Assembly: GCF_001684965.1 (NCBI RefSeq)
Contig: NZ_MAYG01000001.1
Coordinates: 744,001 to 808,000, forward strand
Direction: 5' to 3'
From: Chryseobacterium arthrosphaerae
GTDB lineage: Bacteria; Bacteroidota; Bacteroidia; Flavobacteriales; Weeksellaceae
DNA: 64,000 bases
Part shown: positions 1 through 9,901 of the stretch, piece by piece
Position numbering within the stretch: the stretch's first letter is position 1
How the letters are laid out: the number at the start of each line of letters is the position of its first letter
The notes under the pieces: model-generated
The model's database searches: none
What the model was told of the DNA's origin: nothing
What the model saw: only the letters and a program-made list of their open reading frames with translations
Program-made: the position numbers and the translations under genes

Positions 1-206
1 TGAAGATTAAAAAAAAGAAGATTGAGGTAAGAAGTTGGGGGCGAAGGTATTGGATACACAAAAGAAATCTTTTTTGATATTAACCTTAGTACAACCAATT
101 GAAGGAGAAAGTCATTCCTTATCCTTAACAATCTCCAACCTCAGCTCCCATTATTCTGAAGGTTTTTTATTACCTTTATATAACTAAATTCTAATCATAG
201 AAAGGT

Positions 207-995
207 ATGAATATTCAACTTTTTTCGAAAAATGCACTGGTAGGAGGAGCTACGCAGGGAATAGGAGCAGGAATAGCCACTGAACTGGCAAAATGCGGAG
301 CCAATGTCACTGTAATGGCCCGGAATGAAGCAAAACTTAAGGATTTCATCGCTACGTTACCTGTAGTGACTCCGGAGCAGAGACATCAGTATCTTACGGT
401 AGATTTTTCAGATTTTGAAAGCTATAAGAAAACCATTACTGAATATTTTAATATCCATTCTATTGATATTCTTGTGAATAATACCAATGGCCCGGAACCG
501 GGGCTGGCTCTTGAAAAAAACGTTGAAGATTATCAGAAAGCCTTCGATCTGCTTTTTAAGACTGTCTGTGAGACTACTTTGCTGGCTTTACCTCATATGA
601 TCAAACAGGGAAGCGGCCGCATCATCAATGTGTCCTCACTCTCTGTGAAAGAACCCATAGGGAATCTGGCGCTTTCGAATTCCATACGCTCAGCAGTGAT
701 TGCCTGGGCCAAAACCTTATCCAACGAGGTCGCTCAGCACCAAATCACGGTCAATAATGTTCTGACAGGCTATTTCGATACGGAAAGGATTCAGAACCTT
801 ATCCGCCATGAGTCACAACAGACAGGAAATTCTACAGAAGAAATAAAAAAAGCAAGGGAAAATAAAATTCCTATGAAAAGACTGGGCAAAACTGAAGAAT
901 ATGGTCATCTGGTCGCCTTTCTGGCTTCTGAATACGCCTCTTATCTTACCGGCACAAGCATTCCTTTGGATGGCGGGCTGAATAATACGTATTAA
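207..995 (+). CDS. SDR family oxidoreductase, non-canonical active site
   Basis: A 262-residue protein with the Rossmann NAD(P)-binding fold of the short-chain dehydrogenase/reductase family. The dinucleotide loop GGATQGIG is at residues 13-20, the NNT(N)G variant of the NNAG motif is near residue 91, and the NVSS serine motif is near residue 141. The C-terminal PLDGG motif is also typical. Where classical SDRs have Tyr-x3-Lys, this one reads S-N-S-I-R, so both catalytic residues appear replaced. A subfamily of SDRs with an L-S-N-x-x-R pattern is known, so this is probably not a sequencing error. The substrate cannot be inferred. The ATG follows AAAGG by one base. It stands alone, with a DUF2723 gene downstream. 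Confidence 0.9.
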   Translation: MNIQLFSKNALVGGATQGIGAGIATELAKCGANVTVMARNEAKLKDFIATLPVVTPEQRHQYLTVDFSDFESYKKTITEYFNIHSIDILVNNTNGPEPGLALEKNVEDYQKAFDLLFKTVCETTLLALPHMIKQGSGRIINVSSLSVKEPIGNLALSNSIRSAVIAWAKTLSNEVAQHQITVNNVLTGYFDTERIQNLIRHESQQTGNSTEEIKKARENKIPMKRLGKTEEYGHLVAFLASEYASYLTGTSIPLDGGLNNTY

Positions 996-1167
996 TCTGT
1001 TGATAATGAGATTTATATATTGAATTCAAGATGGTTGATGTTCCTGTTTCTAAACATTTCCAGCCTCTTTCTTTCAGATTCCAGCTCCTCATTTAATAAA
1101 AATTTTTATTTCTTCATGTAATAAATTCTTTCCATCAGTTGTCCTATCTATTATTGGAAAATAGTAT

Positions 1168-4100
1168 ATGAAAAACTGGTCTTTTAAAAAATGGAACACC
1201 GTACTCGGATGGTTCCTCTTCGCTATTGCATTGATTACTTATCTGTCTACCATGGAGCATTCCCTCAGTTTCTGGGATTGCGGGGAGTATATTTCTTCAG
1301 CAGTAAAGCTGGAAGTTACCCATGCACCGGGAGCTGCTTTATTTCAGATTCTGGGAGCCGTGGCCAGTATTTTTGCATTGGGCAAAGCAGAAAATTATTC
1401 AGTTGTTATCAATGCAATGTCGGCAATATGCAGTTCATTTACCATTTTGTTCCTGTTCTGGACCATTACTCATTTCGTAAGACGGCTATTACATAAAGAT
1501 TTTGAAGAAATTACCAGGCATCAGGGAATTGCCATTCTGTTTGCAGGAGTAACGGGTGCTTTATGCTTTACCTTTTCCGATACATTCTGGTTTTCAGCAG
1601 TTGAAGGAGAAGTATATTCCATGGCGTCTATGTTTATCGCATTGCTGGTATGGCTTGTTACAAAATGGGAGAACGAATATAAGGCTGCTGACAGTGAACG
1701 GTGGATCATTCTTATTTTCTTTATCATAGGTCTTTCCGTGGGCGTACACATGATGTGTATGCTGGCTATACCGGCTATCTGCCTGATCTATTATGCCAGA
1801 AACTATACCTTTACCTGGAAGAGTTTTATACTCGCCAACCTGATGACCCTCGGCGTCCTGGCCTTTGTGTTCAAAATGATTTTCCCTCTGATCATGACAA
1901 TGTTCGGGAAGCTGGAAATTTTCTTTGTCAATGGATTGGGGCTTCCTTTCCATTCCGGGACGATTGCAGCATTTGTTATAATGGCGGTTATCTGTTACCT
2001 GGTGATCAGATATGCAGGAAAAACAAAAAAAAATATCTATCAGACCATTGCTTTATCAGTTGTGTACATGATCATAGGCTTTTCATGCTGGCTGGTGATT
2101 CCGATCCGGGCCAATGCCAATCCGCCTATGAACCTGAACGATCCGGACACGGCTATCGGGATGAGGGATTATTACAACAGGGAACAATACGGAGACTGGC
2201 CTACCATCTATGGGCAGAATTATACCGCATTCCTTGATAGAAACGGAATAGAGAAAAATGAAGACGGAAGCTATAAAAGAGATATAACCGGAGATATTTA
2301 TGAAAAAGATGAGAAAACCGGAACGTACAGGAAAACTGGAGAACGTTTCAATTATGTTTTCAATAAATCCCATATAAGCTTTATGCCGAGAATGTTTAAA
2401 GAAGATAAGGAGGTGATGGCCAATTATATTGCTTTGTACGGAGCGCCTGATTTTACATTCAATTATGATAATGAAGATGTGGCAGATAATCCTCAGGCTC
2501 AGCAGATCTTTGACGGGCTGAGGACCAAATATGAGGACGATTCCATTATGGTAGAAGATTATATGAAGGTAAAACCTTATGACCTGATCAAAGTACAGAG
2601 ACCTTCTTTTGCTCAGAATATGGATTATTTTATTTCCTTTCAGAACGGATATTATTTTGTGCGGTATCTGATGTGGAACTTTGTAGGAAGACAGAACGAC
2701 CTTCAGGGGCATATGGAAAATACCCATGGAAACTGGATCTCAGGATTTTCATTCATCGATAATGCTTTACTGGGGAATCAGGACCATCTTCCCGCCAAAT
2801 TTAAAAATGAAAGTACCGTAAAATTCTTCTTTTTGCCATTGATTTTAGGCCTGATCGGATTCTTTTTTCAGCTGAACAGGGATTTCGGGAGATTTTATGC
2901 CCTTCTTTCCCTTTTTATTCTGACGAGCGTAGGTATTGTTTTTTATACAGGCGTGAAACCGTTTGAAGTAAGGGAAAGAGATTATGCCATGGTAGGGTCA
3001 TTCTATGCTTTTGCTATCTGGATCGGCCTCGGAGCCGGTGCTGTTTTGTGGTTTCTGCAATCCAGGATAAGGTCCAATGCTGCTCATGTAGTATTGGGAG
3101 TTCTTCTGTTGGGAATTCCTTTTATGATGGGGTTCCAGAATTACAAACCGCACGACAGAAGTAAAAAGACGGCGGCTTATGATTCGGCATATTCATTCCT
3201 GGCATCATTGCCAAAAAATGATATTTTTTTCATTTATGGTGATAATGATACTTTCCCGGTGTGGGCCATTCAGGAAACAGAGAGGTTCAGGGATGATGTG
3301 AAGACGGTCAATTTTACACTTCTGGCCACTCCATGGAATATTGACCAGGTAAAAAGAAGAACTTACAATGCGATGGGAATTCCCGGAGAGCTAACCCATG
3401 AGGAATACAGAGACGGGGTCAATGATCAGGTTTATCTGATGAAGAAAGAAGATTGGGAAGGTTTGTTTGCCATGTTAAAAGAGCAGGGAGCTCCGGAAAC
3501 GGAATTCCAGGAATTCAGGAAATATCTGACCCAGGATTCCCTGACATTAAAAGAAGCGATACAATTTCTGAAATCCAAATCTCCCACAAAAGATGAGCTG
3601 CTGAAAATGTATTTCGGGGAAAAAGAATATGAGAAATACAATATTATTCCGGTCAATAAATTTATTCTTCCTGTCAACAAAGAAAATGCGGTGAAGGCCG
3701 GAATTATAAAGAAAGAAGATCTCCCTGTTACAGTGGATCACATTACAATCAGCTATGAAGCCAATACGCTTTATAAGAGCAACCTTATGATGCTTGATAT
3801 GCTGGCCAACTTCGACTGGAAACGACCGGTCAATTTCTCATCAGGAGGAATGTATGACAGTGAAAATATTTTTTACCTGGATGATTATCTGCAGTTTGAC
3901 GGGTTCAGCTACAGGCTTGTGCCGATCCGTACGCCGCAAGGTCCTGATGGAGATAAAGGAAGAGTAGACGCAAATGATCTTTATAATATCGTGAAAAACT
4001 ACAAATGGGGAAATTTCAAAGACCTGGGTATTTATTATGATGAAACAGCTACTTCCAATATTATTGGGTACAGGATGTCTGTAAGCAGAGCGGTCTCTGC

Positions 4101-4653
4101 CCTTGTGGCCAGTGGTCAGAAAGCCAAAGCATTGGAACTGTTGGATCTTGCAGCCAGAGAAATTCCTGCTGAAAAATACGATGATCCACGCTCACTGAGT
4201 TCCCTTGTTACCGGCTATATTGTTGCCGGGCAGGAACAGAAAGGGCTTCAGCTGGCAGAAAGGCTTAAAAAAGGAATATTTGATGAATATGAATATTATC
4301 AGAAACTTTCCCCTTCATTCCGGGCAGCTGCAAGAAAACAGATACGCACAAAACCTATGGAATATGCACTGGTAGTATCTGCCGTTACAGAAGCTTACAG
4401 AATGACCGGACAGGATGAAAAGGCTCATGCTTATGTACTGAAATCAGTGGTGCCGATAGATCAGAAATTCAATTCCTTTGTGAAGGGGCTTCAGCAGATG
4501 GGAAGAGAAAAAGCCATGAAGGAATCTGAAAATATTCAGCAGATCGTTCCTTTTTATCAATATTTATTTGACGTGATAAAACCTTTGGATTCTAACTATT
4601 CAAAAATGAAGGAAGAACAGATTACCAAAGCAATGATCAAAGCTACACAGTAA
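1168..4653 (+). CDS. DUF2723 family membrane protein, possible glycosyltransferase
   Basis: An 1161-residue polytopic membrane protein of the Bacteroidota DUF2723 family. The N-terminal half has many hydrophobic helices and the acidic motif FWDCGEY at residues 35-41, followed by a THAPG loop near residue 52. This resembles the first periplasmic loop of GT-C type glycosyltransferases such as the protein O-mannosyltransferases. A second helix block lies near residues 550-660, followed by a long soluble C-terminal region with the motif YGDNDTFP near residue 690 and TPR-like helices near 985-1050. Length is usual for the family. The family is thought to use lipid-linked sugar donors in the inner membrane; that role is known only by family resemblance. 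It appears monocistronic, followed by a strong hairpin terminator. Confidence 0.93.
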   Translation: MKNWSFKKWNTVLGWFLFAIALITYLSTMEHSLSFWDCGEYISSAVKLEVTHAPGAALFQILGAVASIFALGKAENYSVVINAMSAICSSFTILFLFWTITHFVRRLLHKDFEEITRHQGIAILFAGVTGALCFTFSDTFWFSAVEGEVYSMASMFIALLVWLVTKWENEYKAADSERWIILIFFIIGLSVGVHMMCMLAIPAICLIYYARNYTFTWKSFILANLMTLGVLAFVFKMIFPLIMTMFGKLEIFFVNGLGLPFHSGTIAAFVIMAVICYLVIRYAGKTKKNIYQTIALSVVYMIIGFSCWLVIPIRANANPPMNLNDPDTAIGMRDYYNREQYGDWPTIYGQNYTAFLDRNGIEKNEDGSYKRDITGDIYEKDEKTGTYRKTGERFNYVFNKSHISFMPRMFKEDKEVMANYIALYGAPDFTFNYDNEDVADNPQAQQIFDGLRTKYEDDSIMVEDYMKVKPYDLIKVQRPSFAQNMDYFISFQNGYYFVRYLMWNFVGRQNDLQGHMENTHGNWISGFSFIDNALLGNQDHLPAKFKNESTVKFFFLPLILGLIGFFFQLNRDFGRFYALLSLFILTSVGIVFYTGVKPFEVRERDYAMVGSFYAFAIWIGLGAGAVLWFLQSRIRSNAAHVVLGVLLLGIPFMMGFQNYKPHDRSKKTAAYDSAYSFLASLPKNDIFFIYGDNDTFPVWAIQETERFRDDVKTVNFTLLATPWNIDQVKRRTYNAMGIPGELTHEEYRDGVNDQVYLMKKEDWEGLFAMLKEQGAPETEFQEFRKYLTQDSLTLKEAIQFLKSKSPTKDELLKMYFGEKEYEKYNIIPVNKFILPVNKENAVKAGIIKKEDLPVTVDHITISYEANTLYKSNLMMLDMLANFDWKRPVNFSSGGMYDSENIFYLDDYLQFDGFSYRLVPIRTPQGPDGDKGRVDANDLYNIVKNYKWGNFKDLGIYYDETATSNIIGYRMSVSRAVSALVASGQKAKALELLDLAAREIPAEKYDDPRSLSSLVTGYIVAGQEQKGLQLAERLKKGIFDEYEYYQKLSPSFRAAARKQIRTKPMEYALVVSAVTEAYRMTGQDEKAHAYVLKSVVPIDQKFNSFVKGLQQMGREKAMKESENIQQIVPFYQYLFDVIKPLDSNYSKMKEEQITKAMIKATQ

Positions 4654-4810
4654 ATGGAATCATGGGATTTTGAAAAATAATTTAAACCATAAGACGTACT
4701 AAGGTGCTATGAAGAAAAGCTGTTTCTTTCGCAGAATCATCTTAAAAAACTTTTTGAGTTCTTAGTCTTTATCAGATATTAAAAGTTCATTTAATATAGT
4801 TTGTAATTAA
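4654..4810. repeat. Degenerate intergenic hairpin repeat
   Basis: The stretch after the DUF2723 gene begins with AACCATAAGAC (near 4685) and ends with a CTTAGTCTTTAT-like arm (near 4770). These are partly complementary and look like a decayed relative of the AACCATTAAG...CTTAATGGTT repeats seen intact at 37961, 38215 and 42305. No gene is visible in it. Confidence 0.35.
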
Positions 4811-4811
4811 A

Positions 4812-4846
4812 AAAAGCCTTAACCTTCAATGGTTAAGGCTTTTTGA
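4812..4846. terminator. Bidirectional rho-independent terminator
   Basis: A perfect 13-bp stem AAAAGCCTTAACC / GGTTAAGGCTTTT with a 6-base loop. It is A-rich on the left and T-rich on the right, so it can stop transcription from the DUF2723 gene (+) and from the convergent AraC gene (-). Confidence 0.9.
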
Positions 4847-4982
4847 CTGACATCTGCGAAACGATACTTTTCCTGCCATTATTTTTCCAGATAAATATGC
4901 TCAACTCATCCAACTGAATATTCCCCTTCAAAGAAAAGGTGTCAGATAAAAGATTTTGGATGGTGATAAAAAAACTTTATTA

Positions 4983-5792
4983 TCATACAGGATTCTTAAA
5001 CGCCTTACTGCTTTTCCTGAGATCCGATGGCCTGGATCGGGTAAACTCATGAAAAGTATCGCTGAAAGCACTGATGGAGCTGTAACCCACATCATCCGCA
5101 ATTTCATTAATGGGTTTATCGGTATTTAAAAGCAGCTCAATCGCCTTGATGATCCTTAACGTTTTCAGGTACTGAAGAAAGGAAATATCCATATCTGCCT
5201 TGAAAAGACGGGACATGGAACGTTCACTCAACCCGAATCTGGCGCTTACATTGCCTAATGTGAGTTTTTCGCTGATATTCCATTCAAGGTAGGAGACTAT
5301 CCTCATCATCTGTTTATTGTGAGTGGCCGGAAGAATAATCGGTAAAGGCTGTTTGTGGGTTTTGGGTAAGATCTTCTTTAATGCTACTAAAAATTCAAAA
5401 TTTTCATCCTTATCCGTTACATGTTTTTCATCCCAGATTTCCGTGTATTTGATCATTTGAATCAGTAATTCCGAGGCAGGATAAATTCCCAGTTTACCAT
5501 AAAAAGGATCCGAAACATCATCGTGGGCATAGAAATAAAGCGACCGGAGTACAGTGGCGGTATGGCCAATCTCTAAAATATGCTCCATTCCCTGCGGAAT
5601 CCAGAAGAAATGTCTGGCAGGAACCACATATGTGCGGTTATCAATGGTAATATAAGCAATACCACCCTCTACATAGCTCAGCTGTCCTTTGGTATGTTTG
5701 TGGAACGGAATCAGTTTTTCTGATTTTTCATGCATGACAAATACACTTTTATCATGCCTGTCTATATCCGGAAGTGCAGCAATTAATCCCAT
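4983..5792 (-). CDS. AraC family transcriptional regulator
   Basis: A 269-residue regulator with an N-terminal cupin-like sensing domain (about residues 15-85) and a C-terminal double helix-turn-helix of the AraC family (about 165-262), including the usual GYSSISAFSDTFHEFTRSRPSDLRK segment. It is divergent from the TolC/EmrA/EmrB-type operon and is its likely activator or repressor. The frame can be extended to a TTG at 5822, but that codon lies inside a consensus -7 element (TATATTTG, 5827-5820 on this strand), so the ATG at 5792 is the better start. The inducing ligand is unknown, though a drug or toxic metabolite exported by the neighbouring pump is plausible. Confidence 0.92.
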   Translation of the reverse strand: MGLIAALPDIDRHDKSVFVMHEKSEKLIPFHKHTKGQLSYVEGGIAYITIDNRTYVVPARHFFWIPQGMEHILEIGHTATVLRSLYFYAHDDVSDPFYGKLGIYPASELLIQMIKYTEIWDEKHVTDKDENFEFLVALKKILPKTHKQPLPIILPATHNKQMMRIVSYLEWNISEKLTLGNVSARFGLSERSMSRLFKADMDISFLQYLKTLRIIKAIELLLNTDKPINEIADDVGYSSISAFSDTFHEFTRSRPSDLRKSSKAFKNPV

Positions 5793-5819
5793 AAAAAGAA
5801 ACTGGTGGTAATGAAAATG

Positions 5820-5827
5820 CAAATATA
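5820..5827 (-). promoter_or_regulatory. -7 promoter element of the AraC gene
   Basis: TATATTTG on the minus strand matches the Bacteroidota -7 consensus TAnnTTTG. It lies about 28 bases upstream of the ATG at 5792. No clear TTG -33 element is seen at the right distance. Confidence 0.55.
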
Positions 5828-5861
5828 GTCATTTGGCCGGAATCATGTAAAACTTGACTAT
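5825..5861. promoter_or_regulatory. Candidate AraC-type operator, 7-bp inverted repeat
   Basis: ATAGTCA (5825-5831) and TGACTAT (5855-5861) are perfect inverted repeats in the 100-bp divergent region between the AraC gene and the efflux operon. The left arm overlaps the AraC -7 element. That they bind the regulator is inference. Confidence 0.35.
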
Positions 5862-5891
5862 TTTAGATAAATAAAATTTCCGGATTGAGGA

Positions 5892-5899
5892 TAAATTTG
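5892..5899 (+). promoter_or_regulatory. -7 promoter element of the efflux operon
   Basis: TAAATTTG matches TAnnTTTG, 26 bases upstream of the tolC-like ATG. No TTG lies 17-23 bases upstream (the nearest are 4 and 35 bases away). A weak -33 would fit activator dependence, for example on the adjacent AraC protein. Confidence 0.6.
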
Positions 5900-5924
5900 C
5901 AGTGCAATAATTCGAAAAATTCAA

Positions 5925-7247
5925 ATGAAAATCTATGTCACCGGACTGCTGATACTGGGAACTTCCTATGCTATATCAGCCCAGACAGGCAGTCCAAAGA
6001 ACGATACCATCCGGATTTCCCTAAAAGAAGCATGGCAGAGAGCTGAAGAAAACAGCCGTCACATTAAAATCAAAACCATCAGTGTAGACATTGCAGAAGC
6101 CGAAGTAAAAGATGCCAAAAGGGAAAGGTTCCCTGAAATAGAAGTAAAAGGATCTGCAGAAAAAGCCTCCAACATTCCCATCTATGAAAACGGAATTTTT
6201 TCCAAACCTACCCAACACGAAGTTATACACACGCTTTACAGAGCCGGAGCAGATTTTTATTTAAATATTTACAATGGAAACAAGCTGAACCTTAAAATCA
6301 AGGAAAACCAGACGCTTCAGAAAATCAGTGACATCCGGAAAGAACAGTCCGTTTCCGATATTCATTACAAAACAGCAGCGCTTTATCTTGAGCTCCAGAA
6401 AACTCTCATTTTCAGAGATCTTATAAGACAGGATATTGCGGACCAGATGACCCAGCTGAAGGAAATAAAGGCCCTGTATAAAAACGGTGTGGTTCTGAAA
6501 AGTGATGTGCTGAGGGTAGAGCTTGAACTTTCCAAACGGAAAATGACTTTGACGACCATTGAAAATGATATCCTTATCGCCACCCAGAAGCTGAATATTA
6601 TTCTGGGAATTCCTGATGAGCAGGTGGTCATCCCTGAAGCTCCCTTCAGTGAGTGGGATGAAAATACAACCTATCATGAATATCTGAAAATGGCACTGGA
6701 TCACTCTTTTGATTATCATGTTTCAGAGCAGCAGACAGAATTGAGCAGGATTAAACTCAAGCAGGTAAAAGCCAATGTAAGACCGAAAATAGGTATGTAC
6801 GGGGAGTTTTATTATGCCAATCCGCAGATCTTCCTTTATCCTTACAATCCGTATTGGTACTCATTGGGAATTATCGGGGTAAAAGCTTCGTTTTCCATTT
6901 CCTCCCTTTATCACAACACGCAGAAAGTGAAAGCCGCAGCACTGGAATTTGAAAAAGAGGAAGAGGTACATAAAGATACGGAAGATAAAGTAAGACAACA
7001 GGTAAAAGAAGCCTATTTGCGATATCAGGAAGCTTTGGAACAGATCAGAGTTGCTGAAACCAATGTAGCCCAGGCAAAGGAAAATGCCAGAATTATCAAA
7101 AATACCTACTTCAACCAGACTTCCCTCATTACAGAACTTCTGGATGCAGATATACAGCTTCTTCAGACAAAGTTTGAATTGGAAGCCGCAAAAATCATGG
7201 CCCAGAACAATTATTATTTACTACAAAATATCACAGGCGTTTTATAA
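5925..7247 (+). CDS. TolC family outer membrane efflux protein
   Basis: A 440-residue outer-membrane channel subunit of the TolC / OEP family. A signal peptide covers residues 1-19, ending in ISAQ. Two homologous OEP halves follow, with long amphipathic helices rich in Glu, Lys and Gln (for example near 130-220 and 330-430). It is the first gene of a three-gene operon and lies 3 bases before the HlyD-family gene. In the assembled pump it would form the trimeric tunnel across the outer membrane. The substrate is unknown; EmrAB-TolC pumps typically carry hydrophobic drugs or fatty acids. Confidence 0.93.
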   Translation: MKIYVTGLLILGTSYAISAQTGSPKNDTIRISLKEAWQRAEENSRHIKIKTISVDIAEAEVKDAKRERFPEIEVKGSAEKASNIPIYENGIFSKPTQHEVIHTLYRAGADFYLNIYNGNKLNLKIKENQTLQKISDIRKEQSVSDIHYKTAALYLELQKTLIFRDLIRQDIADQMTQLKEIKALYKNGVVLKSDVLRVELELSKRKMTLTTIENDILIATQKLNIILGIPDEQVVIPEAPFSEWDENTTYHEYLKMALDHSFDYHVSEQQTELSRIKLKQVKANVRPKIGMYGEFYYANPQIFLYPYNPYWYSLGIIGVKASFSISSLYHNTQKVKAAALEFEKEEEVHKDTEDKVRQQVKEAYLRYQEALEQIRVAETNVAQAKENARIIKNTYFNQTSLITELLDADIQLLQTKFELEAAKIMAQNNYYLLQNITGVL

Positions 7248-7250
7248 ACA

Positions 7251-8309
7251 ATGAAAAAAAAATATACTCCCACCGACAGGCTGATTACAAAAATTACAGG
7301 CTGGATTTCCGTCTTTATCGTTGCCGCACTTGCTGTCTGGGGCGCTTTTACCCTTAAAAGCTATTACCAGTATGAGCAAACCAATGATGCGCAGGTTCAG
7401 GAATACATCAATCCGGTAATTTCAAGAGCCGGAGGATTTATTGTAGCAGTAAAATTTGAAGAAAATCAGGAAGTAAAGAAAGGTGATACCCTTTTGCTGA
7501 TAGACAACCGTGAATATGTTCTTCAGCAGCAGCAGACCCAGGCCGCCCTTCAGAAAGCCCGTGCCGAACTGAAAGTACTGGAGAGCAACACCGGCACTAC
7601 CGAAAAAGAAGCAGCTTCTGCACAGGCACAGGTAGAAGCCGGCAAAGCAAAAGTATGGAAGCAGCAGCTTGATTACAACCGTTACAAAAAGCTTTATGAC
7701 GAGGAATCTGCCACAAAACAGCGCCTTGAAGATGTGAAAGCAGCATTGGATGTGAATGAAAGCGAATATCAGTCGTCACAGGACAATTACGCTGCATCCT
7801 TATCTAAAATAAATGACATCCGGGCTGAGAAAACAGTAGTACAGGCAGAAATTGCCAGATTGGAAGCACTGCTGAACCGCCACAAACTGGATGTGAGCTA
7901 TACGGCAGTTGTAGCTTCGTATGATGGAAGAATGGGACGGAGAACCGTTGAAGTGGGGCAGATGATTGACGCCGGAGAAACCCTTGCATTTATCGTTAAT
8001 AATGAAACCGATAAATGGGTAGTGGCCAATTATAAAGAAACTCAGATCAGAGATATGCATATTGGCGATCGTGTGAAAATAGTTGCTGATTCCTATCCGG
8101 ACAGGGAGTTTCAGGGAACGATAATCTCACTTTCACCCGCTACGGGGTCCAGTTTCTCACTGCTGCCACCCGATAATTCTACCGGAAATTATGTGAAAAT
8201 TGTACAGCGTATTCCTGTGAGGATCAGAGTGGATGGGAAACGAAAAGATATTGATATCCTTAAAATGGGAATGAACGTGAATGTATATGCTAATAAAAAG
8301 CATTCCTGA
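7251..8309 (+). CDS. HlyD/EmrA family membrane fusion protein
   Basis: A 352-residue periplasmic adaptor of the EmrA type. One N-terminal membrane helix (about residues 15-36) anchors it in the inner membrane. A split lipoyl-like domain (about 45-90 and 205-240) flanks a long Gln/Ala/Glu-rich coiled-coil hairpin (about 90-200), and a beta-barrel domain follows. The motif NDAQVQEYINPVISRAGGFI at residues 46-65 is typical of EmrA. It lies between the TolC and MFS genes: 3 bases after the first, and its TGA shares one base with the ATG of the next. This tight coupling supports one efflux complex. Confidence 0.93.
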   Translation: MKKKYTPTDRLITKITGWISVFIVAALAVWGAFTLKSYYQYEQTNDAQVQEYINPVISRAGGFIVAVKFEENQEVKKGDTLLLIDNREYVLQQQQTQAALQKARAELKVLESNTGTTEKEAASAQAQVEAGKAKVWKQQLDYNRYKKLYDEESATKQRLEDVKAALDVNESEYQSSQDNYAASLSKINDIRAEKTVVQAEIARLEALLNRHKLDVSYTAVVASYDGRMGRRTVEVGQMIDAGETLAFIVNNETDKWVVANYKETQIRDMHIGDRVKIVADSYPDREFQGTIISLSPATGSSFSLLPPDNSTGNYVKIVQRIPVRIRVDGKRKDIDILKMGMNVNVYANKKHS

Positions 8310-9901
8310 TGACTAAAAGACAAATGCCTTTCTTTAAAAGATGGGCCCCGGAATGGCTTGTGAAAATCATCCTTTTTGCCATGACGCTGCCGGGAATCAT
8401 TATATTCTTTCTGCCGCTGGCCAATGTGAATGCTGCCGCAGGATATTACGGAAGCGAGCCTGCTGATATTCAGTTTGCAGTAGCTCTGTTCTATGCAGGA
8501 TACGTTGGCTTTTACAGTCTGGAAAGAAGATTTTTCAGTTTTCTGGCTGCTAAAGAATATTTTCTATTATTTACAACCTTACAGATAATGGCTTGCCTTA
8601 TCTGCTATTTCACCCGTGAAATATATGTGCTCTTTCCGGTACGTTTTATTCAGGGGATGCTGTTTGCCGGAAATGTAAACCTTTCACTTACGCTGATTTT
8701 CACCAGGCTGAGCAGTGAAAGAGGGCGGGAGATCAGTTTCTCGGTATTCTTCGGTATCCTGATCTGCGCCCTGCCTTTCAATAATCTGATTACAGTGGAT
8801 CTTATAGACTCCTATAATTTTAATATCGTCTACAAAACCGCTATATTTTCATACCTGCCGGGGCTTATTTTCCTGACCTTTGCCATGAGCAATTACAGGA
8901 CTCACGCCCGGTTTCATTTGTATAAGCTGGATTGGCAGAGTTTTGCGGTGCTCAGTACCATTCTGGTGCTTATCGGGTACATTGCTATTTTCGGACAGGA
9001 GTATTACTGGCTGGAAGATCAACGGATTTCAGGAAGCGTCATTGCGATCATTATTCTGGGAGGAATATCTTTATTCCGTCAGCATTCGATCAAAAGACCC
9101 TATATTGATCTGAGAGTTTTCCGCTACAGGAATTTTAAAGTAGGGCTGATGGTCCTCTTCGTAATGTATATCTGCCGTTTTGCTTCCGGGATTACCAATA
9201 CTTATTTTGCCACAGAACTGCATCTTGATCCGTTTTATATATCGTATATCAATGTTTTCAATCTTTCAGGACTGATCATTGGGGTCATTATTGCGTGCTG
9301 TATGGTTTTGCAGAAGAAGAGAATACAGTATATCTGGGTACCGGGGTTTTTAATGCTGCTGCTGTTTTATGTTTTGATGTATTATTCCTTTGATGTGCAG
9401 GCGGATGAGTTCAATTACTATATTCCGTTATTGCTACAGGGATTGGGTGTGGGGCTGATCATGGTTCCTACTATTATTTTTATTATATCCTCCGTTCCCG
9501 CTTCTATTGGTCCGTCAGCTGCAGCAATGGGGTTAGCAATACGTTATCTGGGTTTTTGTGTCAGCATTGCCCTGATCAACTTTTTTGAACTTTATGAAAA
9601 GAGCCGTCATTACAATGCCTTTCAGGATCATCTGAGTGCGGTAGAGCCTTTTGTAAAAGACTTTCTTCATAAGCAGACAGCTAAGCTTACCGCAAGAGGG
9701 ATGCCCGAAGATCACGCTGTAAAGGCTTCCAATAAACTATTGCTGGGAAGGATGAATGTACAGGATCATGTACGTTTTGCTATGGATTATTATGAAATGA
9801 TGATATGGCTTCTTGCAGGTTTTCTGTTGCTGATCGTGCTTTTCCCCTATCTGAACCGTACGGCACTTTATTTGAAATCCCGCAGATTATCTCCTGCGTA
9901 A
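8309..9901 (+). CDS. MFS transporter, EmrB/DHA2-type drug exporter
   Basis: A 530-residue major facilitator protein with about 14 membrane helices, the size and topology of the DHA2 (EmrB/QacA) family. The cytoplasmic loop after helix 2, ERRF (near residue 71), replaces the usual GxxxDRxGRR motif only loosely, which is common in Bacteroidota members. It is the third gene of the pump operon, overlapping the adaptor gene by one base. It would energise export by proton antiport across the inner membrane. Substrate unknown. Confidence 0.9.
   Translation: MTKRQMPFFKRWAPEWLVKIILFAMTLPGIIIFFLPLANVNAAAGYYGSEPADIQFAVALFYAGYVGFYSLERRFFSFLAAKEYFLLFTTLQIMACLICYFTREIYVLFPVRFIQGMLFAGNVNLSLTLIFTRLSSERGREISFSVFFGILICALPFNNLITVDLIDSYNFNIVYKTAIFSYLPGLIFLTFAMSNYRTHARFHLYKLDWQSFAVLSTILVLIGYIAIFGQEYYWLEDQRISGSVIAIIILGGISLFRQHSIKRPYIDLRVFRYRNFKVGLMVLFVMYICRFASGITNTYFATELHLDPFYISYINVFNLSGLIIGVIIACCMVLQKKRIQYIWVPGFLMLLLFYVLMYYSFDVQADEFNYYIPLLLQGLGVGLIMVPTIIFIISSVPASIGPSAAAMGLAIRYLGFCVSIALINFFELYEKSRHYNAFQDHLSAVEPFVKDFLHKQTAKLTARGMPEDHAVKASNKLLLGRMNVQDHVRFAMDYYEMMIWLLAGFLLLIVLFPYLNRTALYLKSRRLSPA

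Noticed and set aside
2083..2727. 214-codon minus-strand frame inside the DUF2723 gene
   Set aside because: Antisense to a well-supported gene and without recognisable domains.
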